Origin: JAJDXW01 sp965202895
GTDB lineage: Bacteria; Pseudomonadota; Gammaproteobacteria; HK1
Length of the DNA: 64,000 bases
Direction: 5' to 3'
Assembly (NCBI GenBank): GCA_965202895.1
Contig: OZ241901.1
Span: forward strand, 4,340,001-4,404,000
Part shown: positions 51,480-58,068 of the stretch, piece after piece
How positions within the stretch are numbered: the stretch's first letter is position 1
Layout: each line of letters opens with the position of its first letter
Notes under the pieces: generated by a model
What the model was told of the DNA's origin: nothing
Databases searched by the model: none
The model's input: the letters and a program-made list of their open reading frames with translations, nothing else
Translations under genes and position numbers: made by a program

Positions 51480-51841
51480 TAGCGGGCGGGACCGAGTCGT
51501 TCCCGCGGTCGAGCCGGAGCCCGCGGTCGGCTCGACCGGAGATCTGGTGGGGAGCACGACGGGCTTCCTTGCGTATTCCGGCGCCGGAATGCGCAGCTTC
51601 CTCCGGGCGGCGGCCCGGCCGGCCCGGCCTCTCCGGATGCCCCGGCTTCCCCGGGCGCCCATCGGGATCAGCCCCTGCACCGGCGGCTCCGTCGGATCAC
51701 GGGCCGTCCGGCGGGCTTGCCGCTTCGATTCCGCCCCGCGAGCACCGGAGAACAAGGCCATCCCTTTCGCAAGACCTCCCACCGACAGTCACGTTCGCCA
51801 AGCGGGCGGAATTCTCAAACACCGGAATGGGCCATTGCAAG

Positions 51842-52149
51842 CGCCCCGGGCGCTGTTCGTAAGCTCTTGAGATAGAGGGTGTAGAGAGGGGGTCGAGATA
51901 TTTTTACCCCCACGGAGACGGCGTTCTTCCGTGGTTCGGGGTCGGTTCGAGGGGGTTGCCGGCGGATTTCACCCCACGGAGCTGCTTGCGCGGGCACGGC
52001 GTCCTGGGAACGCTCGTGTCCCGCCCGCATTGATCGGCGGCGGCCTCGCCGTCCCATTTGCGGGCGGGGCGCCCGCGTTCCCAGGACGCCGTGCCCAAGA
52101 GCGTTCGTGAGGGGCATGCCCGGCGAAAACCCCACAGCGCACATGCCTC
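51842..52149 (-). repeat. Hairpin-bearing dispersed repeat R2 (inverted copy of R1)
   Basis: This is the reverse complement of 10877-11195, with the same perfect 21-bp arms (51992-52012 and 52076-52096), the same 26-bp motif (52124-52149) and the same CCACGGA..TCCGTGG hairpin and tail. The stretch 51480-51841, which should contain the giant gene's promoter, has no gene and no convincing -10/-35 that I can name. Confidence 0.8.
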
Positions 52150-52206
52150 TGCAAGCAGACGCCTTGTCCAACCACACTCTTTCTTTCGCTCTCGCACCGC
52201 AATTTT

Positions 52207-52220
52207 TTGACCAGGATCAA
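52207..52220. promoter_or_regulatory. FNR/CRP-type palindrome, copy 1
   Basis: TTGAC-CAGG-ATCAA differs from the FNR/ANR consensus TTGAT-N4-ATCAA at one position. The same site with flanking bases is repeated at 54840-54853 inside a duplicated segment. No gene start lies close by (the nearest upstream-facing start is the giant gene, about 750 nt away), so a regulatory role is doubtful. Confidence 0.3.
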
Positions 52221-52327
52221 ATTCGCGTCCTGGGAACGCTTGTGTCCCGCCCGCAAAAGGGCATCGACGCCGGGCCGCGAGGCGGTCAGCGTGAAACGGC
52301 CCTGTCCTTGCGCGCAGGGTCATGCCG

Positions 52328-52355
52328 GCCGGCCCGGTGAGACGTCCGGGCCGGC
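52328..52355 (-). terminator. Hairpin downstream of the first coiled-coil paralogue
   Basis: A perfect 10-bp stem GCCGGCCCGG / CCGGGCCGGC with an 8-nt loop sits about 125 nt past the stop codon of the gene at 52480. The same hairpin, exact or slightly degraded, follows the other three paralogues (near 55235, 56070 and 57155). No U-run follows, so it may be a structured 3' end and not a classic terminator. Confidence 0.4.
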
Positions 52356-52479
52356 TCGCGGTCGAAGGGGCGGTGCGACGGCCCCGCGCGCCGGCGCGTG
52401 GTCCGTGAGGGCGCGGCAGGCGGCCGACGCCGACGCCCAGCTGACGGCGGTCGAGGGAGAGGGCGGCGGTGGGGGCGGA

Positions 52480-52962
52480 TCAGTCCGCGACGGCCCCGCG
52501 TTCGTCGAAACGCCCTTCGACGCGGGATTGCCTCTCGGCGAGCTGCCGCATGTCGGCATCGTGCTTCTCGGCGAGCTGCCGCATGTCGGCATCGTGCTTC
52601 TCGGCGAGCTGCCGCATGTAGGCATCGTGCTGTCGCCGGTCGGTATCGCGCTTCTCGTCGAGCCGCCGCATGTCGGCATCGTGCTGTCGCCGGTCGGTAT
52701 CGCGCTTCTCGTCGAGCTGCCGCATGTCGGCATCGTGCTGCCGCCGGTCCGCATCGTGCTTCTCGGCCCTTGCCTGCATCTCGGCGCGATACGTGTCCAT
52801 CGTCGCCTGCCATGCCCGCCGGTCCGCATCGACCGAGGCGCGCCATGCCCGGCCGTCGGCGTCGATGCGGGCGGTGGTGCGTATGAGGAGCCCGGCGATC
52901 GCGACCCCGACCGCAAGCACGGTCCCGATGATCGGGAGGACGATGGCGAGGGTTTCGTTCAT
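52480..52962 (-). CDS. Membrane-anchored coiled-coil protein, paralogue 1 (160 aa)
   Basis: Residues 5-27 (LAIVLPIIGTVLAVGVAIAG, then LLI) form one membrane segment. A polar helix (about 35-65) is followed by a coiled coil built from two blocks, a 7-residue DADRRQH/DADMRQL and a 4-residue AEKH/DEKR, which give heptads and 11-residue hendecads. The tail is RQSRVEGRFDERGAVAD. The ATG at 52962 is chosen because the hydrophobic segment follows at once and the four paralogues are conserved from here, including the leader CGGGGTTCTCC; the longer upstream frame is low-complexity. This copy is the longest of the family (others 131, 142 and 124). It is separated from the other three by the Rpn gene. 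Probable topology is a short N-terminus, one TM and a long soluble rod. Function unknown. Confidence 0.75.
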   Translation of the reverse strand: MNETLAIVLPIIGTVLAVGVAIAGLLIRTTARIDADGRAWRASVDADRRAWQATMDTYRAEMQARAEKHDADRRQHDADMRQLDEKRDTDRRQHDADMRRLDEKRDTDRRQHDAYMRQLAEKHDADMRQLAEKHDADMRQLAERQSRVEGRFDERGAVAD

Positions 52963-53067
52963 GGAGAACCCCGATGAGACTCCCAGGCGGGGCCGGGGAC
53001 AGGCCCCGCCCGGAGGAAGGAGAGGATAGCCGCCCCCGGCCCTGCGCGTCCAGCCGCCGCCCCGCCC

Positions 53068-53243
53068 GAGGCATGTGCGCTGTGGGGTTTTCGGGGCTGT
53101 CCGGTGGACAGCCGGACGGTTCGGTCCGGGCGCGCGAGGCGGTGCGACGGGGCGCAATCGAGCCCGAATGAGGGGTCGAAAACCCCGCATCGGGCTTTCG
53201 TGCAAGGGCAAAATGTGCCGGTGCGCACGACGCGCACGAGCCG
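53068..53243 (+). repeat. Dispersed repeat X, copy B
   Basis: This matches 8633-8805 in the same orientation. A perfect 8-bp stem GGCTGTCC-GGT-GGACAGCC lies near 53095-53113, which is partly broken in copy A. It lies between the promoter side of paralogue 1 and the 3' end of the Rpn gene. The rest of 52963-53275 is leader and spacer without a gene. Confidence 0.7.
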
Positions 53244-53275
53244 GCGGATTCCGGGCGCCAAGGGGTGGGAGCCGG

Positions 53276-53620
53276 TCAGACGAGGCGCCCCGCGCGGTCC
53301 AGCAGGTCCGCGCCCGTGCCGCACTCGATGATCCAGTCGCCGACCTCGGCGAGGCGCTCCGGGTCCGTGAGGCGCTCCAGCAACCCCGAAAGCCGTTCGG
53401 CCGTTTCAGTATCGAACTTCCGCGCCGCCAAACGACACAGCAGCGCCCGTTCTTCGGCGCGACCGCGCTCGATGCCGCGCTCCAGCCCCAGCTCGAGCCC
53501 CTGCTCCCGGCCCTGTTCCCGGCCCCGCTCGAGGCCCTGCTCCAGCCCTTGCTCCCGGCCCTTTTCCTGGCCTTCGCGAAACCACTGTTCGGTCCACTCC
53601 TTCACACTCTCCGCCAGCAT
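53276..53620 (-). CDS. Probable intragenic short Rpn product (RpnS-like), 114 aa
   Basis: In frame with the Rpn gene, ATG 53620 (residue 239, MLAESVKEW) is preceded by GGAAGGAGGAGGAGCG, two overlapping perfect AGGAGG motifs at 4-nt and 10-nt spacing. The product would be the EQGLERG helix plus the C-terminal domain, without the nuclease domain. In E. coli, short C-terminal Rpn forms made from inside rpn genes act as antitoxins to the full-length nuclease. The ribosome site is seen; the role is inferred by analogy. Confidence 0.55.
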   Translation of the reverse strand: MLAESVKEWTEQWFREGQEKGREQGLEQGLERGREQGREQGLELGLERGIERGRAEERALLCRLAARKFDTETAERLSGLLERLTDPERLAEVGDWIIECGTGADLLDRAGRLV

Positions 53621-54334
53621 CGCTCCTCCTCCTTCCAGATCCCGGACCCCCGGCAGGGCAGCCCCGGGGAACCGGCCCGGCAGCGCCACCTGCCGAACCC
53701 ACTCCACGAACGCACGCCGCAGCTCGTCATCCTCCGAATCCCGCAGCCAGTCCGACAGCGCCGCCAGCAACTTCGACAGGCTCTCCGCCGAACCGCTGTT
53801 CTCCAGCCCCACCAAGGCCGACACCAGATTGCGGCGCGGCAGATCGTCCTCCCCCCACCGCCCCTCGTCAAGCAGGAAGTACCGCTGCGACGGCTGGTAG
53901 CGCGCCAGCGCCTCCTCCACCGGGGCGATGAGGTCCCCCACCTCGACCGGGGCGGTCCAGCGGGGGCGACCGTTGTACAGCACCACCGGCAGCACCGGCG
54001 GCAGCTGCCCGCCGTCGCCGAGCGCCCCGCGGCGGATGAGATCCTGGTACAGCAGCCCGGTGTAGACCAGGATGCGAACCGCCATGTACGGGTCGGCCGT
54101 GGACTGGAATTCGAGCATCACCAGCAGGTACAGCCACGTCTCGTCCCGGAAGCGCACCCGCCACACCAGGTCGCCGTGGCGCTGGCGGAGGTCGTCGCTG
54201 ACGTACTCCGCGGGCAGCTTCTCCAGGGTCGAGAAGTCGAGCGCATCGCTCCACTCGGGGGCGACGAACCCGCGCAGCAGGTCTTCGACCATCCGACGGT
54301 AGGAGAACAGGCCCTTGTACGCGGCGTCGTGCAT
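53276..54334 (-). CDS. Rpn-family recombination-promoting nuclease (PD-(D/E)XK, YhgA-like)
   Basis: A 352-residue protein. Residues 1-110 are the Rpn nuclease domain: MHDAAYKGLF opening, then D55 (HGDLVWRV) and E75-x-Q77 (LEFQS), fitting the PD-(D/E)XK active site in which Gln replaces Lys. The middle (to about 230) is the usual Rpn helical region (VLPVVLYNG). From about 250 comes a low-complexity helix of EQGLERG repeats, then a DUF4351-like C-terminus. Family members are DNA endonucleases linked to recombination and phage defence. The ATG at 54334 starts the conserved domain but has only a weak ribosome site. An internal ATG at 53620 has a very strong one. The gene splits the array of coiled-coil paralogues. 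No lesion is seen. Confidence 0.88.
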   Translation of the reverse strand: MHDAAYKGLFSYRRMVEDLLRGFVAPEWSDALDFSTLEKLPAEYVSDDLRQRHGDLVWRVRFRDETWLYLLVMLEFQSTADPYMAVRILVYTGLLYQDLIRRGALGDGGQLPPVLPVVLYNGRPRWTAPVEVGDLIAPVEEALARYQPSQRYFLLDEGRWGEDDLPRRNLVSALVGLENSGSAESLSKLLAALSDWLRDSEDDELRRAFVEWVRQVALPGRFPGAALPGVRDLEGGGAMLAESVKEWTEQWFREGQEKGREQGLEQGLERGREQGREQGLELGLERGIERGRAEERALLCRLAARKFDTETAERLSGLLERLTDPERLAEVGDWIIECGTGADLLDRAGRLV

Positions 54335-54649
54335 GGGGACACCATAGCGCCGCCCGGGGCGCGGCGATGCCGGCGCCGGGATCGAAAGGCGTAGGCGAAC
54401 GGAGCGCGTTTCGTGCGCCGGGACCCCGCGTAGACCGCTCCGTTCTCCCATCGCACGTCCCCCCGGCGCCGTCCGCCGTGCGCCCCCCGAACGATTCGAC
54501 GTCGGCTCCCCTTCCCCCGAGGCAACCGGCTCGGCATCTTCGGCATCGCGCCGGTTTCGCACCTGCCGCCGCCATCCCCCCACCCGGAGCCGGCCCCGAA
54601 TCCTTCGCGAGGTCCGTGCTCGACGCGACGACGACCGCGCACAGGCGGA

Positions 54650-54800
54650 AGCCCCGTGGGTTGGAATCCGACAACAAGCCCCTCGAACCGACCCCAAACC
54701 ACGGAACAACGCCGCCTCCGTGGGGGTAAAAGACATCTCGACCCCCGATCTCCACTCCCCTCGGATCAAGAATCAAGAGCTTACGAACAGCGCCCGGGGC
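54650..54800 (+). repeat. Dispersed repeat R3 (right half of R1)
   Basis: Same orientation as 11058-11195: a CGACCCCAAACCACGGA segment, the CCACGGA..TCCGTGG hairpin, GGGGTAAAAGACATCTCGAC, then a diverged spacer and the tail AGAGCTTACGAACAGCGCCC. The left half with the 21-bp arms is missing. The stretch 54335-54649 upstream of the Rpn gene holds nothing I recognise. Confidence 0.75.
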
Positions 54801-54839
54801 TCACCACGCAATTTTCTTCCGCTCTCGCATCGCGGCGCT

Positions 54840-54853
54840 TTGACCAGGATCAA
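54840..54853. promoter_or_regulatory. FNR/CRP-type palindrome, copy 2
   Basis: TTGAC-CAGG-ATCAA, as at 52207-52220, with matching flanks (CGCTCTCGCA about 25 nt upstream, AT directly downstream). It lies about 510 nt upstream of the Rpn start. The rest of 54854-55394 is a diverged, partly palindromic copy of 52221-52479 with no gene. Confidence 0.3.
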
Positions 54854-55394
54854 ATTCCGGACTGCTGCCGCGGAACACCCTCCTTCAGGCTGCGGATCGA
54901 CGCTCGCGGTCCAGGTCACCGAGACGGGCGGTCGTCCGGGCGCACCGGCCCTTCGGCGCCGAAGAAGCGCATGGGCCGATGACGGCGCTCGTTGCGCGGC
55001 GGCGGCGCCGCTGCCGGGGAAGGCCCCGGTCCTGAGAACGGCGCGTTCTCCGAACGTGGGTGGCCCGCCCGCAAATGGGACGGCAAGACCGCCACGGCCC
55101 GATGCGGGCGGGACACGGGCGTTCCCGGAACGTCCGGGGGTGGCCCGTTCCCGGGAAGAGCGGTGGACATCGACGCCGGGCCGCGAGTCGGCCAGCGTGA
55201 AACGGCCCTGTCCTTGCGCGCAGGGTCATGCCGGCCGGCCCGGTGAGACGTCCGGGCCGGCTCGCGGTCGAAGGGGCGGTGCGACGGCCCCGCGCGCCGG
55301 CGCGTGGTCCGTGAAGGGCGCGGCCGGCGGGCGACGGCCGACGCCGATGCCCGGCTGACGGCGGTCGAGGGAGAGGGGCGGCGGTGGGGGCGGA

Positions 55395-55790
55395 TCAGTC
55401 CGCGACGGCCCCGCGTTCGTCGAAACGCCCTTCGACGCGGGATTGCCTCTCGGCGAGCTGCCGCATGTAGGCATCGTGCTTCTCGGCGAGCTGCCGCATG
55501 TAGGCATCGTGCTGTCGCCGGTCGGTATCGCGCTTCTCGTCGAGCTGCCGCATGTCGGCATCGTGCTGCCGCCGGTCCGCATCGTGCTTCTCGGCCCTTG
55601 CCTGCATCTCGGCGCGATACGTGTCCATCGTCGCCTGCCATGCCCGCCGGTCCGCATCGACCGAGGCGCGCCATGCCCGGCCGTCGGCGTCGATGCGGGC
55701 GGTGGTGCGTATGAGGAGCCCGGCGATCGCGACCCCGACCGCGAGCACGGTCCCGATGATCGGGAGGACGATGGCGAGGGTTTCGTTCAT
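55395..55790 (-). CDS. Membrane-anchored coiled-coil protein, paralogue 2 (131 aa)
   Basis: The first 80-odd residues are the same as in paralogue 1 (TM segment 5-27, IDADGRAWRASVDADRRAW helix). The coil is shorter by 29 residues, which equals 7+11+11. It ends in the shared RQSRVEGRFDERGAVAD tail. Start and leader are as in paralogue 1 (ATG 55790). The flanks are duplicated along with the gene: the 3' hairpin at about 55235 and a repeated block at 55900-56040 on the 5' side. Confidence 0.75.
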   Translation of the reverse strand: MNETLAIVLPIIGTVLAVGVAIAGLLIRTTARIDADGRAWRASVDADRRAWQATMDTYRAEMQARAEKHDADRRQHDADMRQLDEKRDTDRRQHDAYMRQLAEKHDAYMRQLAERQSRVEGRFDERGAVAD

Positions 55791-55899
55791 GGAGAACCCC
55801 GATGAGACTCCCGGGCGGGGCCGGGGACAGGCCCCGCCTGGAGGAAGGAGAGGATAGCCGCCCCCGGCCCTGCGCGTCCAGCCGCCGCCCCGCCCCACC

Positions 55900-56040
55900 C
55901 CCCGGCTTCAGGGCCTCTTCACGCTGCGGAATCGCTCGTGCGGGCGAACCCGGTTCGGCCGAATCGGAGCGGCGCCCGACACGGACGTCCTGGGAAGAGC
56001 GGTGGGCATCGGCCGGGCGGCCGCGAGCAGGTCGGCGTGA
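55900..56040 (+). repeat. Intergenic duplication block, copy 1
   Basis: About 140 bp shared with 56812-56949 and 57777-57900. It begins CCCCGGCTTCAGGGCC and ends GAGCAGGTCGGCGTGA, with differences mainly at CCCGGTTCGGCCGAATC, which is missing from the third copy. It lies on the 5' side of each of paralogues 2, 3 and 4 and marks the edge of the duplicated unit. No gene is visible in 55791-56234. Confidence 0.8.
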
Positions 56041-56234
56041 AACGGCCCTGTCCTTGCGCGCAGGGCCATGCCGGCCGACCCGGTGAGACGTCCGGGGCCG
56101 GCTCGCGGTCGAAGGGGCGGTGCGCCGGACCCGCGCGCCGGCGCGTGGGCCGTGACGGTCGCGGCCGGCGGGCGACGGCAGACGGCGTCGCCCGGCTGAC
56201 GGCGGTCGAGGGAGAGGGCGGCGGTAGGGGCGGA

Positions 56235-56663
56235 TCAGTCCGCGACGGCCCCGCGTTCGTCGAAACGCCCTTCGACGCGGGATTGCCTCTCGGCGAGCTG
56301 CCGCATGTCGGCATCGTGCTGTCGCCGGTCGGCATCGTGCTTCTCGGCGAGCTGTCTCATGTAGGCATCGTGCTGTCGCCGGTCGGCATCGCGCTTCTCG
56401 GCGATCTGTCGCATGTCGGCATCATGCTTCTCGGCGATCTGCCGCATGTCGGCATCGTGCTTCTCGGCCCTTGCCTGCATCTCGGCGCGATACGTGTCCA
56501 TCCTTGCCTGCCATGCCCGCCGGTCCGCGTCGGCCGAGGCGCGCCATGCCCGGCTGTCGGCGTCGATGCGGGCGGTGGTGCGTATGAGGAGCCCGGCGAT
56601 CGCGACCCCGACCGCAAGCACGGTCCCGATGATCGGGAGGACGATGGCGAGGGTTTCGTTCAT
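56235..56663 (-). CDS. Membrane-anchored coiled-coil protein, paralogue 3 (142 aa)
   Basis: Same N-terminal TM segment and tail as its paralogues. The coil has a different order of blocks (AEKHDADMRQI twice, then AEKRDADRRQH, DAYMRQL, AEKHDADRRQH, DADMRQL) and is 11 residues longer than in paralogue 2. It shows substitutions such as DADSRAWRASADADRRAW, so it is not a recent copy. Start ATG 56663, with the conserved leader. Confidence 0.75.
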   Translation of the reverse strand: MNETLAIVLPIIGTVLAVGVAIAGLLIRTTARIDADSRAWRASADADRRAWQARMDTYRAEMQARAEKHDADMRQIAEKHDADMRQIAEKRDADRRQHDAYMRQLAEKHDADRRQHDADMRQLAERQSRVEGRFDERGAVAD

Positions 56664-56811
56664 GGAGAACCCCGATGAGACTCCCGGGTGGGGCCGGGGA
56701 CAGGCCCCACCCGGAGGAGGGAGAGGATAGCCGCCCCTGCCCTGCACGTCCAGCCGCCGCCCCACCCGTTCACGTCGCTTTCTCATTGGACGGTGCCGCC
56801 GCCACCCCGCC

Positions 56812-56949
56812 CCCCGGCTTCAGGGCCTCTTCACGCCGCGGAATCGCTCGTGCGGGCGAACCCGGTTCGGTCGAATCGGAGCGGCGCCCGACACGGACGC
56901 CTTGGGAAGAGCGGTGGGCATCGGCCGGGCCGCGAGCAGGTCGGCGTGA
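56812..56949 (+). repeat. Intergenic duplication block, copy 2
   Basis: Second copy of the block at 55900-56040. It is followed at once by the hairpin at 56944-56984 and then by about 120 bp of unrelated, lower-GC sequence (56985-57105) in which I see no gene. Confidence 0.8.
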
Positions 56950-56984
56950 AACGGCCCCGGAACCGAGCCGGGGCCGTTTCACGC
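56944..56984. terminator. Perfect 17-bp hairpin between paralogues 4 and 3
   Basis: GCGTGAAACGGCCCCGG, a 7-nt loop (AACCGAG), and the exact reverse complement. The left arm is the GCGTGAAACGGCCC that opens the 3' region of every paralogue; only here does a matching right arm exist. It lies about 315 nt downstream of paralogue 4 on the minus strand. It could end transcription or be a scar of an inverted duplication. Confidence 0.5.
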
Positions 56985-57298
56985 TGGCGGCGTCCGGTTC
57001 GGGGGCTGCCGTCGCGTCCTGATCCGCATCGCATGAATCGTCGAATTCGCATTTTCAAACCAGCATCATCCGAATCCTTCTTCGAAACACATCCGTCGCG
57101 CGCCCCGATGCAGCGTGAAACGGCCCTTTCCTTGCGCGCAGGGTCATGTCGACCGGCCCGGTGAGACGTCCGGGCCGGCTCGCGGTCGAAGGGACGGTGC
57201 GCCGGCGCGTGGCCCATGAAGGGCGCGGCAGGCGGGTGACGGCCGGTGCCGACGCCCGGCTGACGGCGGTCGAGGGAGAGGGCGGCGGTGGGGGCGGA

Positions 57299-57673
57299 TC
57301 AGTCCGCGACGGCCCCGCGTTCGTCGAAACGCCCTTCGACGCGGGATTGCCTCTCGGCGAGCTGCCGCATGTCGGCATCGTGCCTCTCGGCGAGCTGTCG
57401 CATGTCGGCATCATGCTTCTCGGCGATCTGCCGCATGTCGGCATCGTGCTGTCGCCGGTCCGCATCGTGCTTCTCGGCCCTTGCCTGCATCTCGGCGCGA
57501 TACGTGTCCATCGTCGCCTGCCATGCCCGCCGGTCCGCATCGACCGAGGCGCGCCATGCCCGGCCGTCGGCGTCGATGCGGGCGGTGGTGCGTATGAGGA
57601 GCCCGGCGATCGCGACCCCGACCGCGAGCACGGTCCCGATGATCGGGAGGACGATGGCGAGGGTTTCGTTCAT
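57299..57673 (-). CDS. Membrane-anchored coiled-coil protein, paralogue 4 (124 aa)
   Basis: The shortest member. It has the same TM segment (5-27) and N-terminal helix as paralogues 1 and 2, then AEKHDADRRQH, DADMRQI, AEKHDADMRQL, AERHDADMRQL and the common tail. It is 7 residues shorter than paralogue 2. Start ATG 57673, with the same leader. Its 5' side (57674-58068) carries the third intergenic block and the glyA promoter region, which reads in the opposite direction. Confidence 0.75.
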   Translation of the reverse strand: MNETLAIVLPIIGTVLAVGVAIAGLLIRTTARIDADGRAWRASVDADRRAWQATMDTYRAEMQARAEKHDADRRQHDADMRQIAEKHDADMRQLAERHDADMRQLAERQSRVEGRFDERGAVAD

Positions 57674-57776
57674 GGAGAACCCCGATGAGACTCCCAGGCG
57701 GGGCCGGGGACAGGCCCCGCCCGGAGGAGGAAGAGGGTAGCCGCCCCTGCCCTGCACGTCCAGCCGCCGCCCCGCC

Positions 57777-57900
57777 CCCCGGCTTCAGGGCCTCTTCACG
57801 CCGCGGAATCGGCTCGTGCGGGCGAATCGGAGCGGCGCCCGACACGGACGCCCTGGGAAGAGCGGTGGGCATCGGCCGGGCCGCGAGCAGGTCGGCGTGA
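57777..57900 (+). repeat. Intergenic duplication block, copy 3
   Basis: Third copy of the block at 55900-56040, with a short internal deletion. It ends where the unique glyA upstream region begins, so it marks the right edge of the duplicated, accessory segment. Confidence 0.8.
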
Positions 57901-57936
57901 ACACGATCATCCTCCGACGATCCCGACTCACGCCCC

Positions 57937-57993
57937 TTCAGGCTCACCTCTCGTTGGAATCCGTCCCTCCGTTCAGGCTCATCTCTCGTTGGA
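57937..57993. repeat. 22-bp direct repeat upstream of glyA
   Basis: TTCAGGCTCACCTCTCGTTG at 57937 recurs at 57972 with one mismatch over 22 bp (period 35). It lies just upstream of the proposed glyA promoter and could be a pair of activator or repressor sites; no regulator is recognised. Confidence 0.4.
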
Positions 57994-58005
57994 CAAGGCT
58001 GCGCC

Positions 58006-58034
58006 TTGCCCGCCTGGGGGGCGGAGCCTATCCT
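58006..58034 (+). promoter_or_regulatory. Candidate sigma-70 promoter for glyA
   Basis: TTGCCC (58006-58011) and TATCCT (58029-58034) with a 17-nt spacer give a predicted transcript start near 58041 and a short leader. Both boxes deviate from consensus, so this is a candidate only. No purine or FMN riboswitch pattern is visible in the leader. Confidence 0.35.
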
Positions 58035-58068
58035 GTCGCCCCCCTTCGCTCCGAGCAGGAGACGCGCC

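Noticed and set aside
51454..51600. Upstream extension of the giant protein through the homopolymer
   Set aside because: The frame is open across the tract, but no ATG, GTG or TTG was found in frame for about 150 nt upstream, so translation starting before the tract is not supported.
52398..52886. Plus-strand frames of about 160 residues (and equivalents near 55443, 56235 and 57288) opposite the coiled-coil paralogues
   Set aside because: Their repeats (RRAAACRHRA, LGELPHVGIVL) are the antisense readout of the coiled-coil codons. The minus-strand frame has a TM segment, a conserved leader and tail, and in-register indels.
53276..54769. Longer 497-residue start for the Rpn protein
   Set aside because: The first 145 residues are low-complexity and overlap repeat R3. 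The family N-terminus begins at the ATG at 54334.
57900..58068. FMN riboswitch upstream of the riboflavin cluster
   Set aside because: I could not find the conserved RFN-element pattern before glyA or in the short gaps before ribD, ribE, ribB or ribH.
58006..58068. Earlier ATG for glyA
   Set aside because: It would lie on top of the likely promoter, and only the ATG at 58069 has a good ribosome site.
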